64,000 nucleotides of DNA from Saccharum officinarum. Taxonomy: Eukaryota; Streptophyta; Magnoliopsida; Poales; Poaceae. Shown piece after piece: positions 12,120-25,692 of this stretch. The position numbers and the translations under genes were made by a program. Every line of letters begins with the position of its first letter. The first letter of the stretch is position 1. The stretch spans positions 2,774,407 through 2,838,406 of the forward strand of contig CM036160.1 in the NCBI GenBank assembly GCA_020631735.1. Direction: 5' to 3'. The notes beneath the pieces are model-generated. The model worked only from the letters and a program-made list of their open reading frames with translations, was not told where the DNA came from and did not search any database.

Positions 12120-13168
12120 TTGGAACATAAATGAGTTAATGATAGTGGGATATCCCAATTACATTTAAAGCTGTGATGCTCCTGCTGTCCTCCACAAGAA
12201 CTTTTTCTATGGACCAGATCCGTTAAATTGGCTAGACATGCATAGGAGCTTTCATTATCTTCCATCTGTCTTGAAAAATGATTTAGATTGGCCATTAAGG
12301 TATCCAACAGAGAACAAACCAAAAAGACATAACCTGCATGGTCTTCTGCACATCCAGATATCAACCTCCCACATATCCTGAACACCTTTGCATTCTTTGG
12401 CTGTGATCTATTGCCAATGTAACTTAACAATATATACACATGGATGATGATATTGTACTCACAAAGAGAGGGGTATCTCAAGGGTTATGAATTCAGCTGT
12501 TGGTGATTAGTTTGCGCTGTCTGTCTCTTTGTTTTTATGTGGTTATTTGTCTATTTGGTTACCCAACAACTTGTTGCTTTCGTGGCTGGTTAGTAACAGA
12601 ATGTTCATGGATGGAAATCAACCAACTAATGTTATTTTCAAAACTTTGCATTTCTGCAGCATTGGGAGCAGCCTCTGCCGAGGGATCAAGAACAGGCACC
12701 TCAAATGCCTGATTAAAATAAGATTCTCCATTTCAGGCTGGTCGCTGGTCGGTCAACATTAAAAGGGATCATTGCAGTGGTTAATAATGTATTTTCAAGC
12801 GGGACAACTCTTTAGCATGAGTGACTTAGTCATGGTCAGGTTCTGCATTTTGTGTAAGGGATTGCATTGCTTATGTCTGTTATCTTGATCATCACGGTGA
12901 AGTTTGCTTGAGACCCTGTATTGTACGTGTACTCCTCCTGAACATTAGCTTTAATGAAACCCTTGAATGGTTGAATGCATATGGTGTCCCTCATGTTAAA
13001 AAAAACTGTGCTCAAGAAAATGAGCACTTGAATTTAAAAACACCACAATCCCATATGTGCCATATTATTCCTGCCCAGTTTTAGCTTGGTTCATTATTTT
13101 GTGGCTTGAACATGAGAACTGAGGAAATATAAGTAGAACTGGGAAAGAAATTAGGTATGCATCACATC
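12120..13168. other. Intergenic, no gene recognised
   Basis: A minus-strand frame at 12104-12481 (125 codons) adjoins the hAT core fragment but shows no family signature. It could be an unrecognised upstream part of the same transposon. The remainder is AT-rich with short frames only. Confidence 0.4.
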
Positions 13169-13740
13169 TTTTTTTTTTTGAACGTAATGGCAGGAGCTCT
13201 GTCTTTCAATTAAGAAGGGTAAAGAGGTTTATATACAGATCAGAAGGGGCATTGCCCCCATTATGATTACACGATGCCTTCCGCGATATTGCCCCCTCCC
13301 AAGCTAAAGCCCTCTTTCTTTGCTCGATATCTCTCTTTACCCTTAATGCCACTTGCATTGCCGACTCGTGGGCGTTGTCAAAAGTTCTTCTGTTCCTTTC
13401 CTTCCATATGTTCCATAGCGTGTATATGACCATCCCGTTGAAGCGCCGTTTTTCTTGTTTCGCTGTCTTGGTTGCGGCCTCTTCCCACCAAGACTTCAGG
13501 TGAGGTGGGTCTTGAGTGGGGTGGATCAATTGTACATCGAAATGCTCCCATGAAAGAACTTGGCTCCACACTGCCTTGGCGAAAGGGCAAAGGAGTGATA
13601 GGTGAAGGCATGTTTCCAAAGGTCCATTACATAGGGTGCATTGGTCCTGATGAGGCCAACCTCTCTTCTGAAGATTATCCGCCGTCAAGACTTTTTCTTG
13701 CACCAGGATCAAAACAAACACTTTTCTTTTATTCTCAGCA
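13169..13740 (-). pseudogene. LINE (non-LTR) 3' fragment: reverse-transcriptase zinc-binding domain
   Basis: On the minus strand the peptide contains LTADNLQKRGW, CTLCNGPLETCLHLSLLCPF and WSQVLSWEHF, then a WNIWKERNRRTF block. This is the zf-RVT domain at the C-terminus of plant L1-type ORF2 proteins. The plus-strand T11 run at 13169-13179 is the poly(A) tail, marking the 3' end. The 5' part runs into the assembly gap at 13741, so its length and target duplication are unknown. Confidence 0.85.
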
Positions 13741-13840
13741 NNNNNNNNNNNNNNNNNNNNNNNNNNNNNNNNNNNNNNNNNNNNNNNNNNNNNNNNNNNN
13801 NNNNNNNNNNNNNNNNNNNNNNNNNNNNNNNNNNNNNNNN
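13741..13840. other. Assembly gap (100 N)
   Basis: Exactly 100 undetermined bases, the conventional placeholder for a gap of unknown size. Frames crossing it (13206-13853, 13472-13870, 13735-14238) are not interpretable across the gap. Confidence 1.
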
Positions 13841-14421
13841 AAAATAACAACATCAGTCATTGCTCCCTGAAAATTAAAAAACAATAATTCAGCATAATGG
13901 CCATGTATGATCCAGAGAAAATGTGTATTGCTTTGAAATATTACTGTCAATAGTTCAGAGAAGGTATTGATGGCCGTGTAGGATTCGGAGATCCCTTCCT
14001 CAGGCACAGATGTATGATTCAGACATGTATTTTGTACCACTGCGTCTTCATCGACCACCACTTTTATAGTTTCTTGCTCCTTCAAATAAAAGAGAATCAA
14101 ATAGTTAAATATAATTGAAACTTTTTGAAGAAAATACAACTTGAGAGGATCTGGTATATTTTGTGTTGTCATATACCTTTGAACAATTTCCTTTTTTCTT
14201 GTCACACATTTTTGAACTTTTTTCTTTTTTGTTTCCACCCTTTTTTTGTAAACTTTCGCTTCTTGTCAAGCCAATTTCTTTTGCGCTTCGAGGTTTTTGT
14301 TTTCACATCCTTTTTTTTTAGGCTGGCTGCACTCAATAATTCAATGGGTGGAGTAACATTGGTGGAAAACAGTGATTGGATCCATAGGACTTGTAACACT
14401 ATTCATTTCTTCTTCAACTTG

Positions 14422-14501
14422 CTTACTGAGCATGTCAAGTGTGTTGTTTACTAATAAGAACTTCCTTACTGAGCATGTCAAGTGTGTTGTTTACTAATAA
14501 G
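14422..14501 (-). repeat. 43-bp tandem duplication in the FAR1-like pseudogene
   Basis: The segment CTTACTGAGCATGTCAAGTG and the bases after it (to CTAATAAG) occur twice, starting at 14422 and 14465. The 43-bp period is not a multiple of three, so the duplication shifts the reading frame near the C-terminus (LVNNTLDMLSK reading). Confidence 0.9.
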
Positions 14502-15681
14502 GTGCATTTTGGATGGCTGGCAGCTCGATATGCCAAATTGAGAAATTTGCGAGCCATATTTTTATAGCGAAGCATATCATCTAATTTTGGATTTTCTATT
14601 ATATCTCGGCCTTGGTTGTCCTGTACCGTTCCACTGCGTGCTTCCCGTGTCCATCTCTTCGGTACATATTGTGCAGGAAGTAATTTGATATTCATCAAAT
14701 CAAGGACTTTTAGAGCATGGTCACATAGTATTCCGATTCTATTGAATTACCCACAGCTGCATGTACTGGTCTGCTCTACGGGGTCACCAATAACTTTGTA
14801 CTCTTTCTCAAAGGTAAAATTTTCATCTAGACTCCCATTTGCTACAAGATATTCATTTGTGCTTTCCAATGTTGTGGTGCATGCTACCATTGACCTCTCA
14901 TATTCACCTTGAAAAGCTTAAAAAATAGTTGGTGTGTACAGCTTGCTAGCTTGGATTAACATATGTGTCCTCATTTTAGGTAATTTTTTCCTTGATTCAA
15001 ATTCAGATTGTAGTTCCTTCTTTCTTTTATATTCCACAACTCTTTCAAAATGCTTAAGAAATCTGATTATATCAAAGTCAGATTTGAAATGTCGCTTTAG
15101 GTCGCTATTCAAACTATCATTGAGTTGTGTACTTCTCATCCCTAAAGTGAACACATCATTCATATAACATTCAGCCCATTTTTCTCTTACCTTGTATATA
15201 CTATCCAACCAAGTTTGCTTGCTTGCCTTTGACCTCATGGTGTTAAATGCTTCTTCAAATGTTGCTTTATCTTCACACTCATACATACAGGCACTAAAAT
15301 CTGAAAGAATACTCGGTTCTTTATTGTTGTCTTCTACTTCTTGTTTGGGAGAAGCACCTGATTCTTCATCATCCAATTCAGCTAGATGCTTGACAGCATT
15401 ATGCATAATGTGAAAAGCGCACAGACTATGCCATGCTTCTAAAAAGACTTCCTTAACTGCTTTTCCCATTGCATAATCTTGATTAGTATATATTGTTTTA
15501 GGTTGCTTGCTATTATGGGCTCTTAGGAAGGTCTTAAATAGCCACTTGAAGGATTCAAATGTCTCATCGTACATAAGAACATCACAAAAAAACCACAGTT
15601 TCTCTAAAATGATTGAACCCAACAAATACACCAAAAGACCTACTCTCCTTATTTGTACCAAAAGTAGTATCAAAACTGATA

Positions 15682-15686
15682 ACATC
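15682..15686. repeat. Target site duplication ACATC, left
   Basis: ACATC directly precedes the TG of the left LTR and is repeated at 30883-30887 after the right LTR. Removing the element and one copy rejoins the FAR1 reading frame at the GDV-ISFDTT block, which confirms the insertion point. Confidence 0.95.
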
Positions 15687-18600
15687 TGTAACGGAACCGT
15701 CCAAATTATAAGAGCACAAGTATAAAAACAATCACCGAAGTGATCAAATTCTCACACTTGAGCCCATATAACTCCGGTAGTCCAATGAAATCACGAGGGA
15801 TTTCAAACCAACCAACATACAAGCCAAGATCGTAGTGATTCAACATAACAAGTCACATGTTACAATCATTTCACAAGTAATTCAATATACATCGGAGTTC
15901 AACATAGTTATTAAAACTTACATTGAAAAGTAGCGGAAGCAAAGTAATTTGAAACTAACATTGATCTTATTTCAAATACATGCCAATACCACGGTCGACT
16001 TCCAACAAAAGCATTAGAGATAAGGTAAATAACAAGGATCATGCCCGTGATCACACTCCGCCACTACGGCAGGAGTCAACCAACTCTTGCAGCCGCCATG
16101 ATACATCACAACCTGCAACAAGTGGGGATAAAACCCTGAGTACGAGAAGGTACTCAGCTAGACTTACCCGTCAGAAACCAGAAATAAGGTGACACCAAGG
16201 ATCATGCAAGGCTGATATGAAGTGGGACTAGCTTGACAACATTTTGCATAAAAAGCTTAATATAGATGATCAATTATTAATGCTTAAGCATCAAGTTAAT
16301 TATCATTAACCTATCATCTATATTAGAACCTGTACTAGAGCACTCACTTTATTAGGAGCAAACAATATTAACCATAGCAGGTATAAATTGAGGCAACCTT
16401 TTCATCGTGATCCAATTAACCATCCGTTCAATTTAATTGAATCTACGTTGCCGCTGCTCAAGTCAAGTGCTCACTAACCGAGAGCGACGGCGATTCGAAT
16501 CGAATTCCTATCCAGCTGGAGGGGTATTTCTAACACTCACCGAGTCACGCCTGGCGAGGGCTGCTCAGGTCACCTTTGGTACAGTTCAGGAGCCACGGGT
16601 CCGAATGATGTCGCGACCCCAAGGGCGACACTCTGCCAGGTGATAGGGACTCTAACCCCCCCTTGGTCTCACGCCAATGTCCCCAAGCACATCATTTCTC
16701 TCCTCCAAGAAGCAACCTACCATTCGATTCCCGGCCTGAACTGTATTACTCGGATTCGCGGTCAGAACGACTTATCCGGCCAACTAAGTGTTAGACTGCG
16801 TTCAACATGACTCAAGGACGTACAGCGAATCGGTCCTTAAACGACTCAGACGGGGATAGATCCACACCCAAGACCTCCATGCCTTGTCGCTTTACTATCA
16901 TCATCCCGCCCGGTCTCATTTCATTTTATTAACACATGGTTCCTTTCCACGATAACAAATATAGCCAACCGTGCCATATATGAATATCCCTATATCTCGC
17001 AGGTGACAGGAAATCACCTGACTTCTACCGCTTAAAGCAGGGCTAAGCATCTACTCGATCCTAATCTATGTAGGATTCAAGGATTCATATATCTGGACAA
17101 GGAATGATATAATGCAGCAAGGGTTTCCAACCAACTCCTATCACTTGATGCAACAATACTTATAACATATATAGAATTAATTGCTTTGAAGATAGGAGGC
17201 TTATAATGCTCCGGGGCTTGCCTGAGATCCGACTCAAGCTAGAGTATGTCAGAAGAACTCGCTTGGCGAGCATTTCCCTTCGAGATGGATCCACCAACTC
17301 CATCTTCGGGTTTGGCTCCACCACACGTCCTTCACGGGTGCATCTAGCGTACCTAAATGAGATGCAAGATGCAAGTGTATGAATACAAAGAAGTGCAATA
17401 AACAAAGTAATCATGTAAGCATACCAAAGTTCACATAAACCCTAGAGCTAATTAACTTAATCCTCATTAAGACATAATATAGAAGAGGGCTAGCACATCA
17501 ATCAAGAAACAAGTCTCACAAGATCACAGGGTACCACCCAAGTATCATCAAAGATATGAGTCACACTTCAATACCCAAGCATGACAAAGTTAATCAAAGT
17601 ACTAGAACTAGAAATTGCTACCTTCTGGACATCAGACCAACAGCTGAGTAATTTAATCATAACTGGAGATCTACAACTCCAATTGACTGGCAAGAAGACA
17701 TTATGAAAAGCTCATGACATTCTCTACATTTCATATAATATCATCACAGCATGATTCATAAGTTAAACAAGTCAAAAATACGAAGTTCCAGAATCTGTTC
17801 CTGACAAACAGAGAGCAAACAATTCTGTACCCTAACTTTAAACAGCTATAACTCCTAAACCACATGGGAAAATACCACCAAATTTTAACAGCAGCTAGAT
17901 ATATAAATTATCTACAACTTTTGTATAAACAAGTTTCCCAACAAAGCACATTATCATGAAGAACTTTGCCAAGTTTCCAGATCTGACCAGAAATCTCATT
18001 TGCAAGAAATAATTATTAACTTATGTTGCAAACATATAATTGGACAAAACTAACTTTACCCACATGTCACACATGACTAATGAACACCAGAAAACATAGT
18101 GTCCATTCCTAAATAATTTCTTTTAATGCATTTTCTTAATTTATTTAGATAATTAGGTGGAATTATGAACACATATCAAAAGTGCATAATAAATTCTACC
18201 AAAATTACAGGGGTCTACAAATACTCTCAAAAGTCTACTGTACAAATTTTCAAGCTAATTGGACATGTATCTCAACCTCTATGAAAAAGACAAATAGCTA
18301 TGACAATAAATCATGTGAGAGCAAGTTAAACCTAAAACTCAATATTTTCTGTGAACATAAGGCCATATTATGAATCAATATGATAGAGAAACATCATACT
18401 AAGGTAATGGAACAATATTTTCTATTTTACCATTTATATATTATTTATAAGCTATTTATCAAGCTATAAACAAGTTAAACCAATAACTTGAGCATACAGT
18501 AAGCAATGACCATGAAATTTCTACCACAGTACATTCATAGCATGGACAGACTACCATAAAAATTTCACATCATTTGGAGCATCACAACTCAAGATATAAA

Positions 18601-20876
18601 ATGACAAGTAATAAAATATAATTTTCCTTATTTAACAAGGTCAAATCAAAACCCTAAGAAAACAGTGAACAACTAGGGTGTTTAATATTTTTCCTAGCAA
18701 ATAAATGTCATCACAAAATTAACAAAACAAGAATCACTATTTTTGGAGTTCTAAAACTCTAGATATGGCTCTGCTCAAGATGATAAGCATTTTTAGGAGC
18801 ATTTTTAAGGCTTAACTAAAGACATCAGAAATTATCTACAAACATATAGAATTTTATGACTCTACTGCATAGATCTCTTCTCAAGGTTTCCAAAAAGTCC
18901 CCATTTACTATTTTTGGAGTTTTCTAACATGAGATATGAATTTTTGAAGATTTAAATGAAATCTGAAATTCAAACACAGAATTACTCAAACCCTATTTAA
19001 TTTGCTAGCTCCACCCGAATACATACCCAGACAACCGCTTTCTTAAGCCGACAAGTGGGACCCGCTGGACCACCTAGCCCCACCTGTCATTCAAACACAG
19101 AGAGATGGAGAGAGAGGAGACGCCGGTCCTCTTCCTCAAACCGGCCGAGCAGGGAAGGCGGCCTCCGGCGAGGGGAAAGGCCGGCCCACGGCTCGCCGGC
19201 GGCGGAGGAGCAGCGCGGGAGCTGCGCGGTGGCGAGGCGCATCCGAAGGCGGTCGCGGCTTGGCGTGAGGTGGCCCATGGCCCCCTAGCCGCGTGCGCGG
19301 TGACACGCCGGGGCACGGCTCCGACGGCTACGGCGCTGCCACGGTTCCAACGGCCGATGGCAGCATTGGCGGCGAGCGATGGCGCTAGGGCAAGCCACGG
19401 CTAGCACACACCCGTAGAAGGACGTGGCTCGGCCTAGAGCTGCCCGAGGCGGCCCAGCCACGGCGACCGGCGGCTTGGCGGCCGGTGCTCCGACGACAGC
19501 AAGCTGCGGGGGTGAAACCGACGAGGCGAGGAGCTCTGGAGGTGCGACGAGGTGCGAGAGACGCAGTGGCACAGTCGGCTCAGGTGGAGGGTGACCAGAG
19601 GCAAAGGAATGATGGTGGCCTGGAGCTCGGCTCGACCGTCCATGGCGGACACGCCCACGCGCGGTGTCGCTGCGAGGAAGAGCGAGTGGCGAAGCAGAGG
19701 TGAACCAGAGAAGTGGAGGAGCGTCTGCGGTAGCTCGACACGGCGTTCGGAGGACAAGGGCGCAGACACGCGGAGGGCACGCGGCAGCAATGGCGACCGC
19801 GCTCTACGCATGACGGCCACGTCCAGGGCACGCGGCGGCCATTGCGGCATTCCACCGAATACGTGGCAGACAGCGGTTTGGGTAAGGTGGAACACTGATT
19901 TGGGCCGTCTACAGGCCGAATTAGGTCATGGGCCCAAAAGCAAAATTGAAGCCCACATAACCCTCTACAAAACTTGTTTAAGGGTCATGGTCATTAGTGT
20001 TGTAGATTAGGAGATAACCAGTCCCCAAATAACCAGTGTCAACATGTCAATCTAGGGCTCGGTTTTGGGATTTTGCAATGCCAAACTTGGTCAAATTGAT
20101 CCCAACTTTTTACATGTTGTTCTCCAATGAATTATTTCCAACTTTCATTTTTGGGTCAACTTGAGTTATTCAACAAAATTCGGAGAACGTGAGATGCCAA
20201 CGTCGACGTTACTGGAATTAGGGCTTAAAATGGCTAAGTGCTGAAATCAGCCCTAAAACTGACTTGTGGGCCCTTTTTTTTTTATGTTCCACACATTTTC
20301 ATGACTTGACTCTTAAACAAAGTTTGTTCCTTATAAAATTCTCTACAACTTTGTAAAAGGGTGCATAGTCATGCAAAGCTTCTATGTCACACTTTTGAAA
20401 CGGTCAAACAAAAGTGTTCTAGGGTCCATCCACGGTCAACCATCACTTAGAAGCACATTTAGGCAAAATGATCAACATGAACATTGTTCCATTAAGTACC
20501 CTAAGTGTAGTTAAGGTGTTGTAGAGACCAAACATACCCACCGTGCATAGGTTGCACAAAAATGTAGGTTTTAGTTATAATCCAAACAAGCATATAACTT
20601 ATCATTTCATGTGACTTTTTGATTCCAAACTTCATGAAACTTTTCCAGGGATCAATATAGATAGAATGTGATGTGAGACACATGAAGATATTGCCATAAC
20701 ACCACCCAAACATATATCTTTGAAAAGGGACCTATATGCAAAGAAGGGTGCAGCATCCAAGTTTAGATTAGGGTTTATTTCCATAGGTTTGGCTTTGGCA
20801 TCGTCATCTCAACTAATTTATCATGTTTGAGCTTAAACTCACTACTTAATTGGTGATCAACACCTGGGGTGTTACA
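15687..20876 (-). repeat. 3' LTR (5190 bp) of the giant-LTR element
   Basis: Identical in arrangement to 25695-30882. It has AT-rich outer parts and a GC-rich block at about 19040-19900. Between about 17600 and 18950 there are degenerate modules of the type 'ataactcc/ggagttc...gatat'. The boundary TGTAACACC (minus-strand start at 20876) lies against the PPT. It is 2 bp longer than the other LTR because of a T10 versus T7 run near 20274 and a one-base indel near 17336. Confidence 0.95.
19040..19905. other. GC-rich island inside the 3' LTR
   Basis: About 0.85 kb of strongly GC-rich sequence sits within an AT-rich LTR. Overlapping open frames occur on both strands (for example 19434-19895 minus, 19552-20010 plus). 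These frames are low-complexity Arg/Pro/Ala-rich and are more likely a product of GC content than genes. On the element strand the island could be a promoter/leader region or a captured host CpG-rich fragment. Confidence 0.6.
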
Positions 20877-20900
20877 GCCCTCCCCCCTTAAAAGAATCGC
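20877..20900 (-). promoter_or_regulatory. Polypurine tract of the giant-LTR element
   Basis: Minus strand reads TTTTAAGGGGGGAGGGC directly before the LTR start TGTAACACC. A purine run next to the 3' LTR is the plus-strand primer site. Its position supports right-to-left orientation. Confidence 0.85.
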
Positions 20901-23900
20901 GTCCCGAGATTCGGAATGAAAGATCTTTTAAGGAAGAGAGACATGTTGTCTAGTTTCCAACATCTGCTATAGCATTCAGCTATAAAGCTTCATCATCGGC
21001 GAACAATTTGACCAAAGGCACTTTCCGATACTTACTTTTCATGGTAAAATTTGTCTGAAGAATTTCCTTCATTGACTTCCATGAAGCATTGTTACTTTGG
21101 GAGGAATCCAAGATAGCACGTACTGCATTCTTAGTGTATAGAGGTCATTTGGTCCATGAGTGAACCACTCACAAGTATCTGGCTCTCTCATGAGCATAAC
21201 ATAGGCCATATGAACTTGACACTAGACCAAAATTTTTAGAAGTATACTCGTTGAAATGGCTCTATGTTCACATGGTTTTGAAAAGCAACTCTCTACCAAA
21301 ATGGCTTGAGTACAACCTTCCAAAAGGTGAGATCATAGATGACAATTATACTCTGAGGCCATAGAATACTGACTAACCAATAGACAAGGTCTATGTTGGT
21401 CGTAAATGTTCATTCATTTAGACACCAACTAATGGAAAACTACTTGTGGTCCCATGTGTGCAGTTCTCTTTCTCTGATGACAACACTGTATTATCTGAGT
21501 CTGTTGATGGGTTAGTGAATGTGATAGCTGACTCTGTCGGCTTCGTATTCCAGCCAACAGCTACCTAATAAGATTCTTTTATCCAAGACAACAGTTATCT
21601 GGGTTGAATCAGATGCAAACCCTTGGGTAAAAACATGTATAAGGTACCAAAGTATGTCATCATTGGAAAATTAGTACCAAAGCAAAATGTAGTGAGGCCT
21701 TAAGGACAACAAAAGTTGTAAATATTCACTAAACCGCAGGGAGGAGTCTACCACCAAGCGATTGAGTAAAATTTTTTTCCTTTGTGACTTAGTTGCACTG
21801 TAAGTTGAGTGGACTTGTAATGTAGCAACTTTGTCAGGCCAACTTTCCCCTTGAGGCTTCCCTTTTAGGATCAAACAGCAGCTCTAAGATGGGAAATCTG
21901 TTGTTTGACACTTTTCAAATTGCTTTTGATTCGTGATGGCATACATTGATTTGCAGAACACCAAGGCTGCTCGTACATTGGGGATACGAGAAAGCAAAAG
22001 CAAATGAAAGAGTGTAACTAGTATCTGTGAGACCTCAAAAGGGCCATCCAACAGCAGATCTCGACCATTAATTTACATGCCAATCCAATGATGCACAAGC
22101 TTTGAACTTGCGGGTTACTTTTGCAGGACAAAACGCATACTCTGCCTGGAGAACATTCCTACAAGGATAAGGAACCATTCTTGAATATTCCTCGACACTT
22201 CATCCAATAAAGTTATGAACAAACCGTTTGTAGCACCTAAGGGCACAAGGATGTTGATCGAAACTAGGGCATGCATTTCTCTAATTCTTCATCGCGGCTG
22301 ACTGAACACCTGGCACTATTTGTGTGATTGTCCAAGACGGAATTGACTTGGTCGCAATGACTCTGGACGATAGAGTATCACTCCAGTTATTGGCTAGTTG
22401 ATGAACTTCTTGTTGGTTATTGCTCTGTAAGACATAGCCTTCGTAGCTACCAAAGAGTCGTTACCTAGCTAGAGATTAACCTTCCTATTGGCAACTAATT
22501 AGTTGTCTCTCAACACTAAAAATTCCAAATCTTCACTCTTGACCACAATAATCATGGTTGACGCAGAACGAATGGTTGCCATCGAGGTTAGCAGATAAGA
22601 AGTCACACCAGAGATGGTTGATTTCGACGGTATGGCCATTATGCATACAAAGGTTAAAACTTGCTTAATGTGGTGATCGAGTCTTATCCAACGGATGACT
22701 TGTCCAGTAGTAAGTGTTGGATGTCCTTTTTATCCAACAGAAATGAGATGCTTTACTCACTAGATGGTGGCCGTCAGTATTGGACAACTAAGTAGAGTCA
22801 CTTGACTACCACATATTGCAGTCTGTTAAAGTTTATGTTGGTGACCTGTTCTTCAAAGGTTATCCTCTTAGCAACTTCAGGAGGAAGCTCCACTACTTTC
22901 GGTCTAAGATATGGATCTTACGATATGATATGGAGAGATAACCAGAAGGAACACAAGAAAATAGCACATCGTCTGTCGTTTGATAATGGATCATGACTAG
23001 AAATCATGATACCAGCGCGTGCCAAGCAGCCAGCCATGTGTCTGCAGCCACAGGAGGCCCTTGGTTTCGTCGCGGCACCATCAGCTGCTACTCATAACAC
23101 CCTTACTAAACATACAACGAAAGTGAAATTTCAAGTGGCACCGATGGGTTGTAAGAACAAACGCCATATAAGGAGGGATAACAAGCAAAGGTAGTCACAA
23201 GGTTTAGAATCAACAGGGAAGCTATTCGCAGATCAAAACATAGCAAAAGAGAACATAGCTCTATTGCCGAATGCGACTAAGCACGAGATTTTTACTTGAT
23301 TCCACTCACGCCTAGCGTTGATGAAAGTTAACTTGGTTGGTCAGTCGACAAGGGTCTTCACAAAAAGGGTTGGAAAACATCCATGGCTTATACAAACATA
23401 TAGGAGAACTCAACTTTGGGCTTTCGGTCAAGCAAAGGCATGGATACAAGCACTCAAGGCAAGCAACCATGTCTACAGGCTCAGGCTCCTAAGAGAGAAA
23501 CCTAATTGAAGACAACAACCATACAATTACGTATATGAACTTTGCTCTAGGATAAAGCTATGTGACCCTCGTATGCTCACCGAGGACAAACGAGGTGACA
23601 ACTAGGGCACTATCAAGATAACAAGCATACATTCAACATCACAATCAAGCAATCATTTGAGAAAATTCAAACGAATGGGCTTAAGCAATCAATACAAGGC
23701 ACAAGGCTCACCCAAAATAAGCATTTATCTCGAGCATGAACTAACTACAAATTTAGCTCTAAGCAAACGCTAGCTAAGGAAGCCAACTTAGCATGTGTCC
23801 AGAATCTGGACAGCAACGCAGTACTTACTTGTTTCAACTATAACTGAGGTTATAGACATCCCACAAAGGTGATCCTAGACTTTATAGAAAGATTAGGAAG

Positions 23901-25680
23901 ATGACTACACTTTAGTTATTCATACCAAAAGCAAATTCATAGGTTAACATGACCAAAAATGCTAATATTTCAGATCTGTACCAATATGGACAGAAAACTG
24001 ACAAGAACTTCAAAAATGCATAACTGGAGTTCTAGGGACACAACAAGTCTGAACCTTAACTTTATGTAAAGCTTATTAAGTTGTCTATAACTTTCTTATT
24101 ATCATATTAAGATGATTTTATAGCTAACAAGGCCAAACAAGACAAGGAAGACATCTCTGCCCAGATTTGGACAGATTCTGTCATTCTACTTTGCAAGCTC
24201 ATAACTAGCGATTTAGACCACCAAAATTAGTGCTATAGGACATTCTGGAAAGCTTAGAAAAAGTACTACACTTCTTCTATTATCTCCAAGACATGATTCC
24301 ATATTCACATAGGTCAAATAAACCAAACATTCAGATCTGTTCTGAACATGAGCAGATTTTGACAACAAGCTTCTAAAATTTATAACTCTCAGACCATAAG
24401 ACCTAGGGTCATAAAATTTTTGGACAAGCTAGATAAGTAAGTTAGCTACAACTTTGGTATTCTCTATAACTACAGAAAACACCATTATGATCATAAAAGC
24501 ATCACTACAACAGAAACCGCTCTAGCAGCCAACGTTTAATAAGCAAAACAAAGTTTGCCTTTGTTCTACTTAACAAGAGAGCACACAAACATATCATCCT
24601 AGTGGCTCTAAACATTGTTACCTTAGACCAATACCAATTTAATTCATTCACGAGAATCCAATTTACTTAAGTGAGGTCTAAAACATTTTCAAACACTTGT
24701 ATGACAACAAATTCACCCCTTGACTAAACGAGAGGGCATTTATAGGTCAAGCAGGTAACCATAATTATTTCTAGCAAGGCTAAGCACACACTTTTCTCAA
24801 ACAACATGGAGTAAGGCATTCTTATTTAGCTTCATTCAAGAAAGATAGTGTAACACATTGATCACAAGTTACACACTATAGAACAAGGGTGAGAAGAGTA
24901 TAGCCATGCATAAAGCAACAATCATGAAGATGCATGCTTCGTCCTATTCGTCCTCACAAGATTGCCAACCTAAGGTGGCGATCACGTTCTATGTCGGTGG
25001 CATAACACGCACTCTCTCGATATATAGCTAGTCGACAGCTACATTCGACTTACGCATTCGTGGTTAGCGTACCTGCAGAAAAGTTTCATTGCAGCCCAAC
25101 ATTTCTCAATATAGCACACAATGAAAGTAGAGAAGTAAAATTCTAAGTACTTCCATGTACATATACCCCCGTATATATACATGTAGCACCAAAACTACCC
25201 GAATCATTCGATCACCCACAATTAAGTACCTTCATATATACATGTGTGTAACATGTAAATAATCCAGTAACCAAAACTAGCTCTCCCCTAGACCGCGGGT
25301 TGGACGGTCATGCTCTCACAACTCACACTTACCTGAGCGTAGGTGCGACGTTGCATAAAAGTAAACTAGCAACATATATGGCTATTTCATATATGAAGGC
25401 TACCTCTAATCTGACACACCGGGTAGCATAGTGTGGGAGAGTTATCACACATACATACCTTGGCCTGGACGTAGATGCATAAATGAAAAACCCCCAAGTT
25501 AGTACTTATATAAGCCACCTAATAATCCTTATATGGGCATAAGGAAATTGACCACTGGCATACTTAGATTTAGAATTCAGATTTCACAAACCTATATATA
25601 TCTATAAGTTGATAAAACTGATTTTATAAAACAAAACTTTTGTTTTAAATACACATACGACAAGTTTAATGTTGAATCTT

Positions 25681-25692
25681 GCTCCGATACCA
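25681..25692 (-). promoter_or_regulatory. Primer binding site of the giant-LTR element
   Basis: Minus strand reads TGGTATCGGAGC two bases after the 5' LTR end. It is complementary to the initiator tRNA-Met 3' end and sets the 5' LTR as 25695-30882. Confidence 0.9.

Larger units (their letters stand above)
14202..15686 (-). pseudogene. FAR1/FHY3-like (MULE-derived) pseudogene, 3' part
   Basis: FAR1/FHY3 proteins are transcription factors derived from Mutator-like transposases. Read from 15686 down, it starts DVISFDTTFGTNK, the beginning of the MULE catalytic domain. A frameshift follows in a T7 run near 15590. Then come YDETFESFKWLFKTFLRAH, TIYTNQDYAMGKAVKEVF, LCAFHIMHNAVKHL and RSTQLNDSLNSDLKRHF. 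A stop replaces the residue after TPTIF near 14918. A second stop (14747-14749) falls inside the SWIM zinc finger, between CSCG and FNRIGILCDH. The post-SWIM segment LLPAQYVPKRWTREAR and a basic Lys/Arg-rich tail follow. The N-terminal part lies at 30883-31585, separated by the LTR element. With several disabling lesions, this copy is dead. Confidence 0.88.

Noticed and set aside
13206..13853. Frames crossing the 100-N gap
   Set aside because: Unknown bases are translated as X. Only the LINE part up to 13740 is supported.
19055..20010. Multiple overlapping ORFs in the GC-rich LTR island (and the copies at 29064-30019)
   Set aside because: They lie on both strands, are low-complexity Arg/Pro/Ala-rich, and their 'conservation' is only LTR identity.
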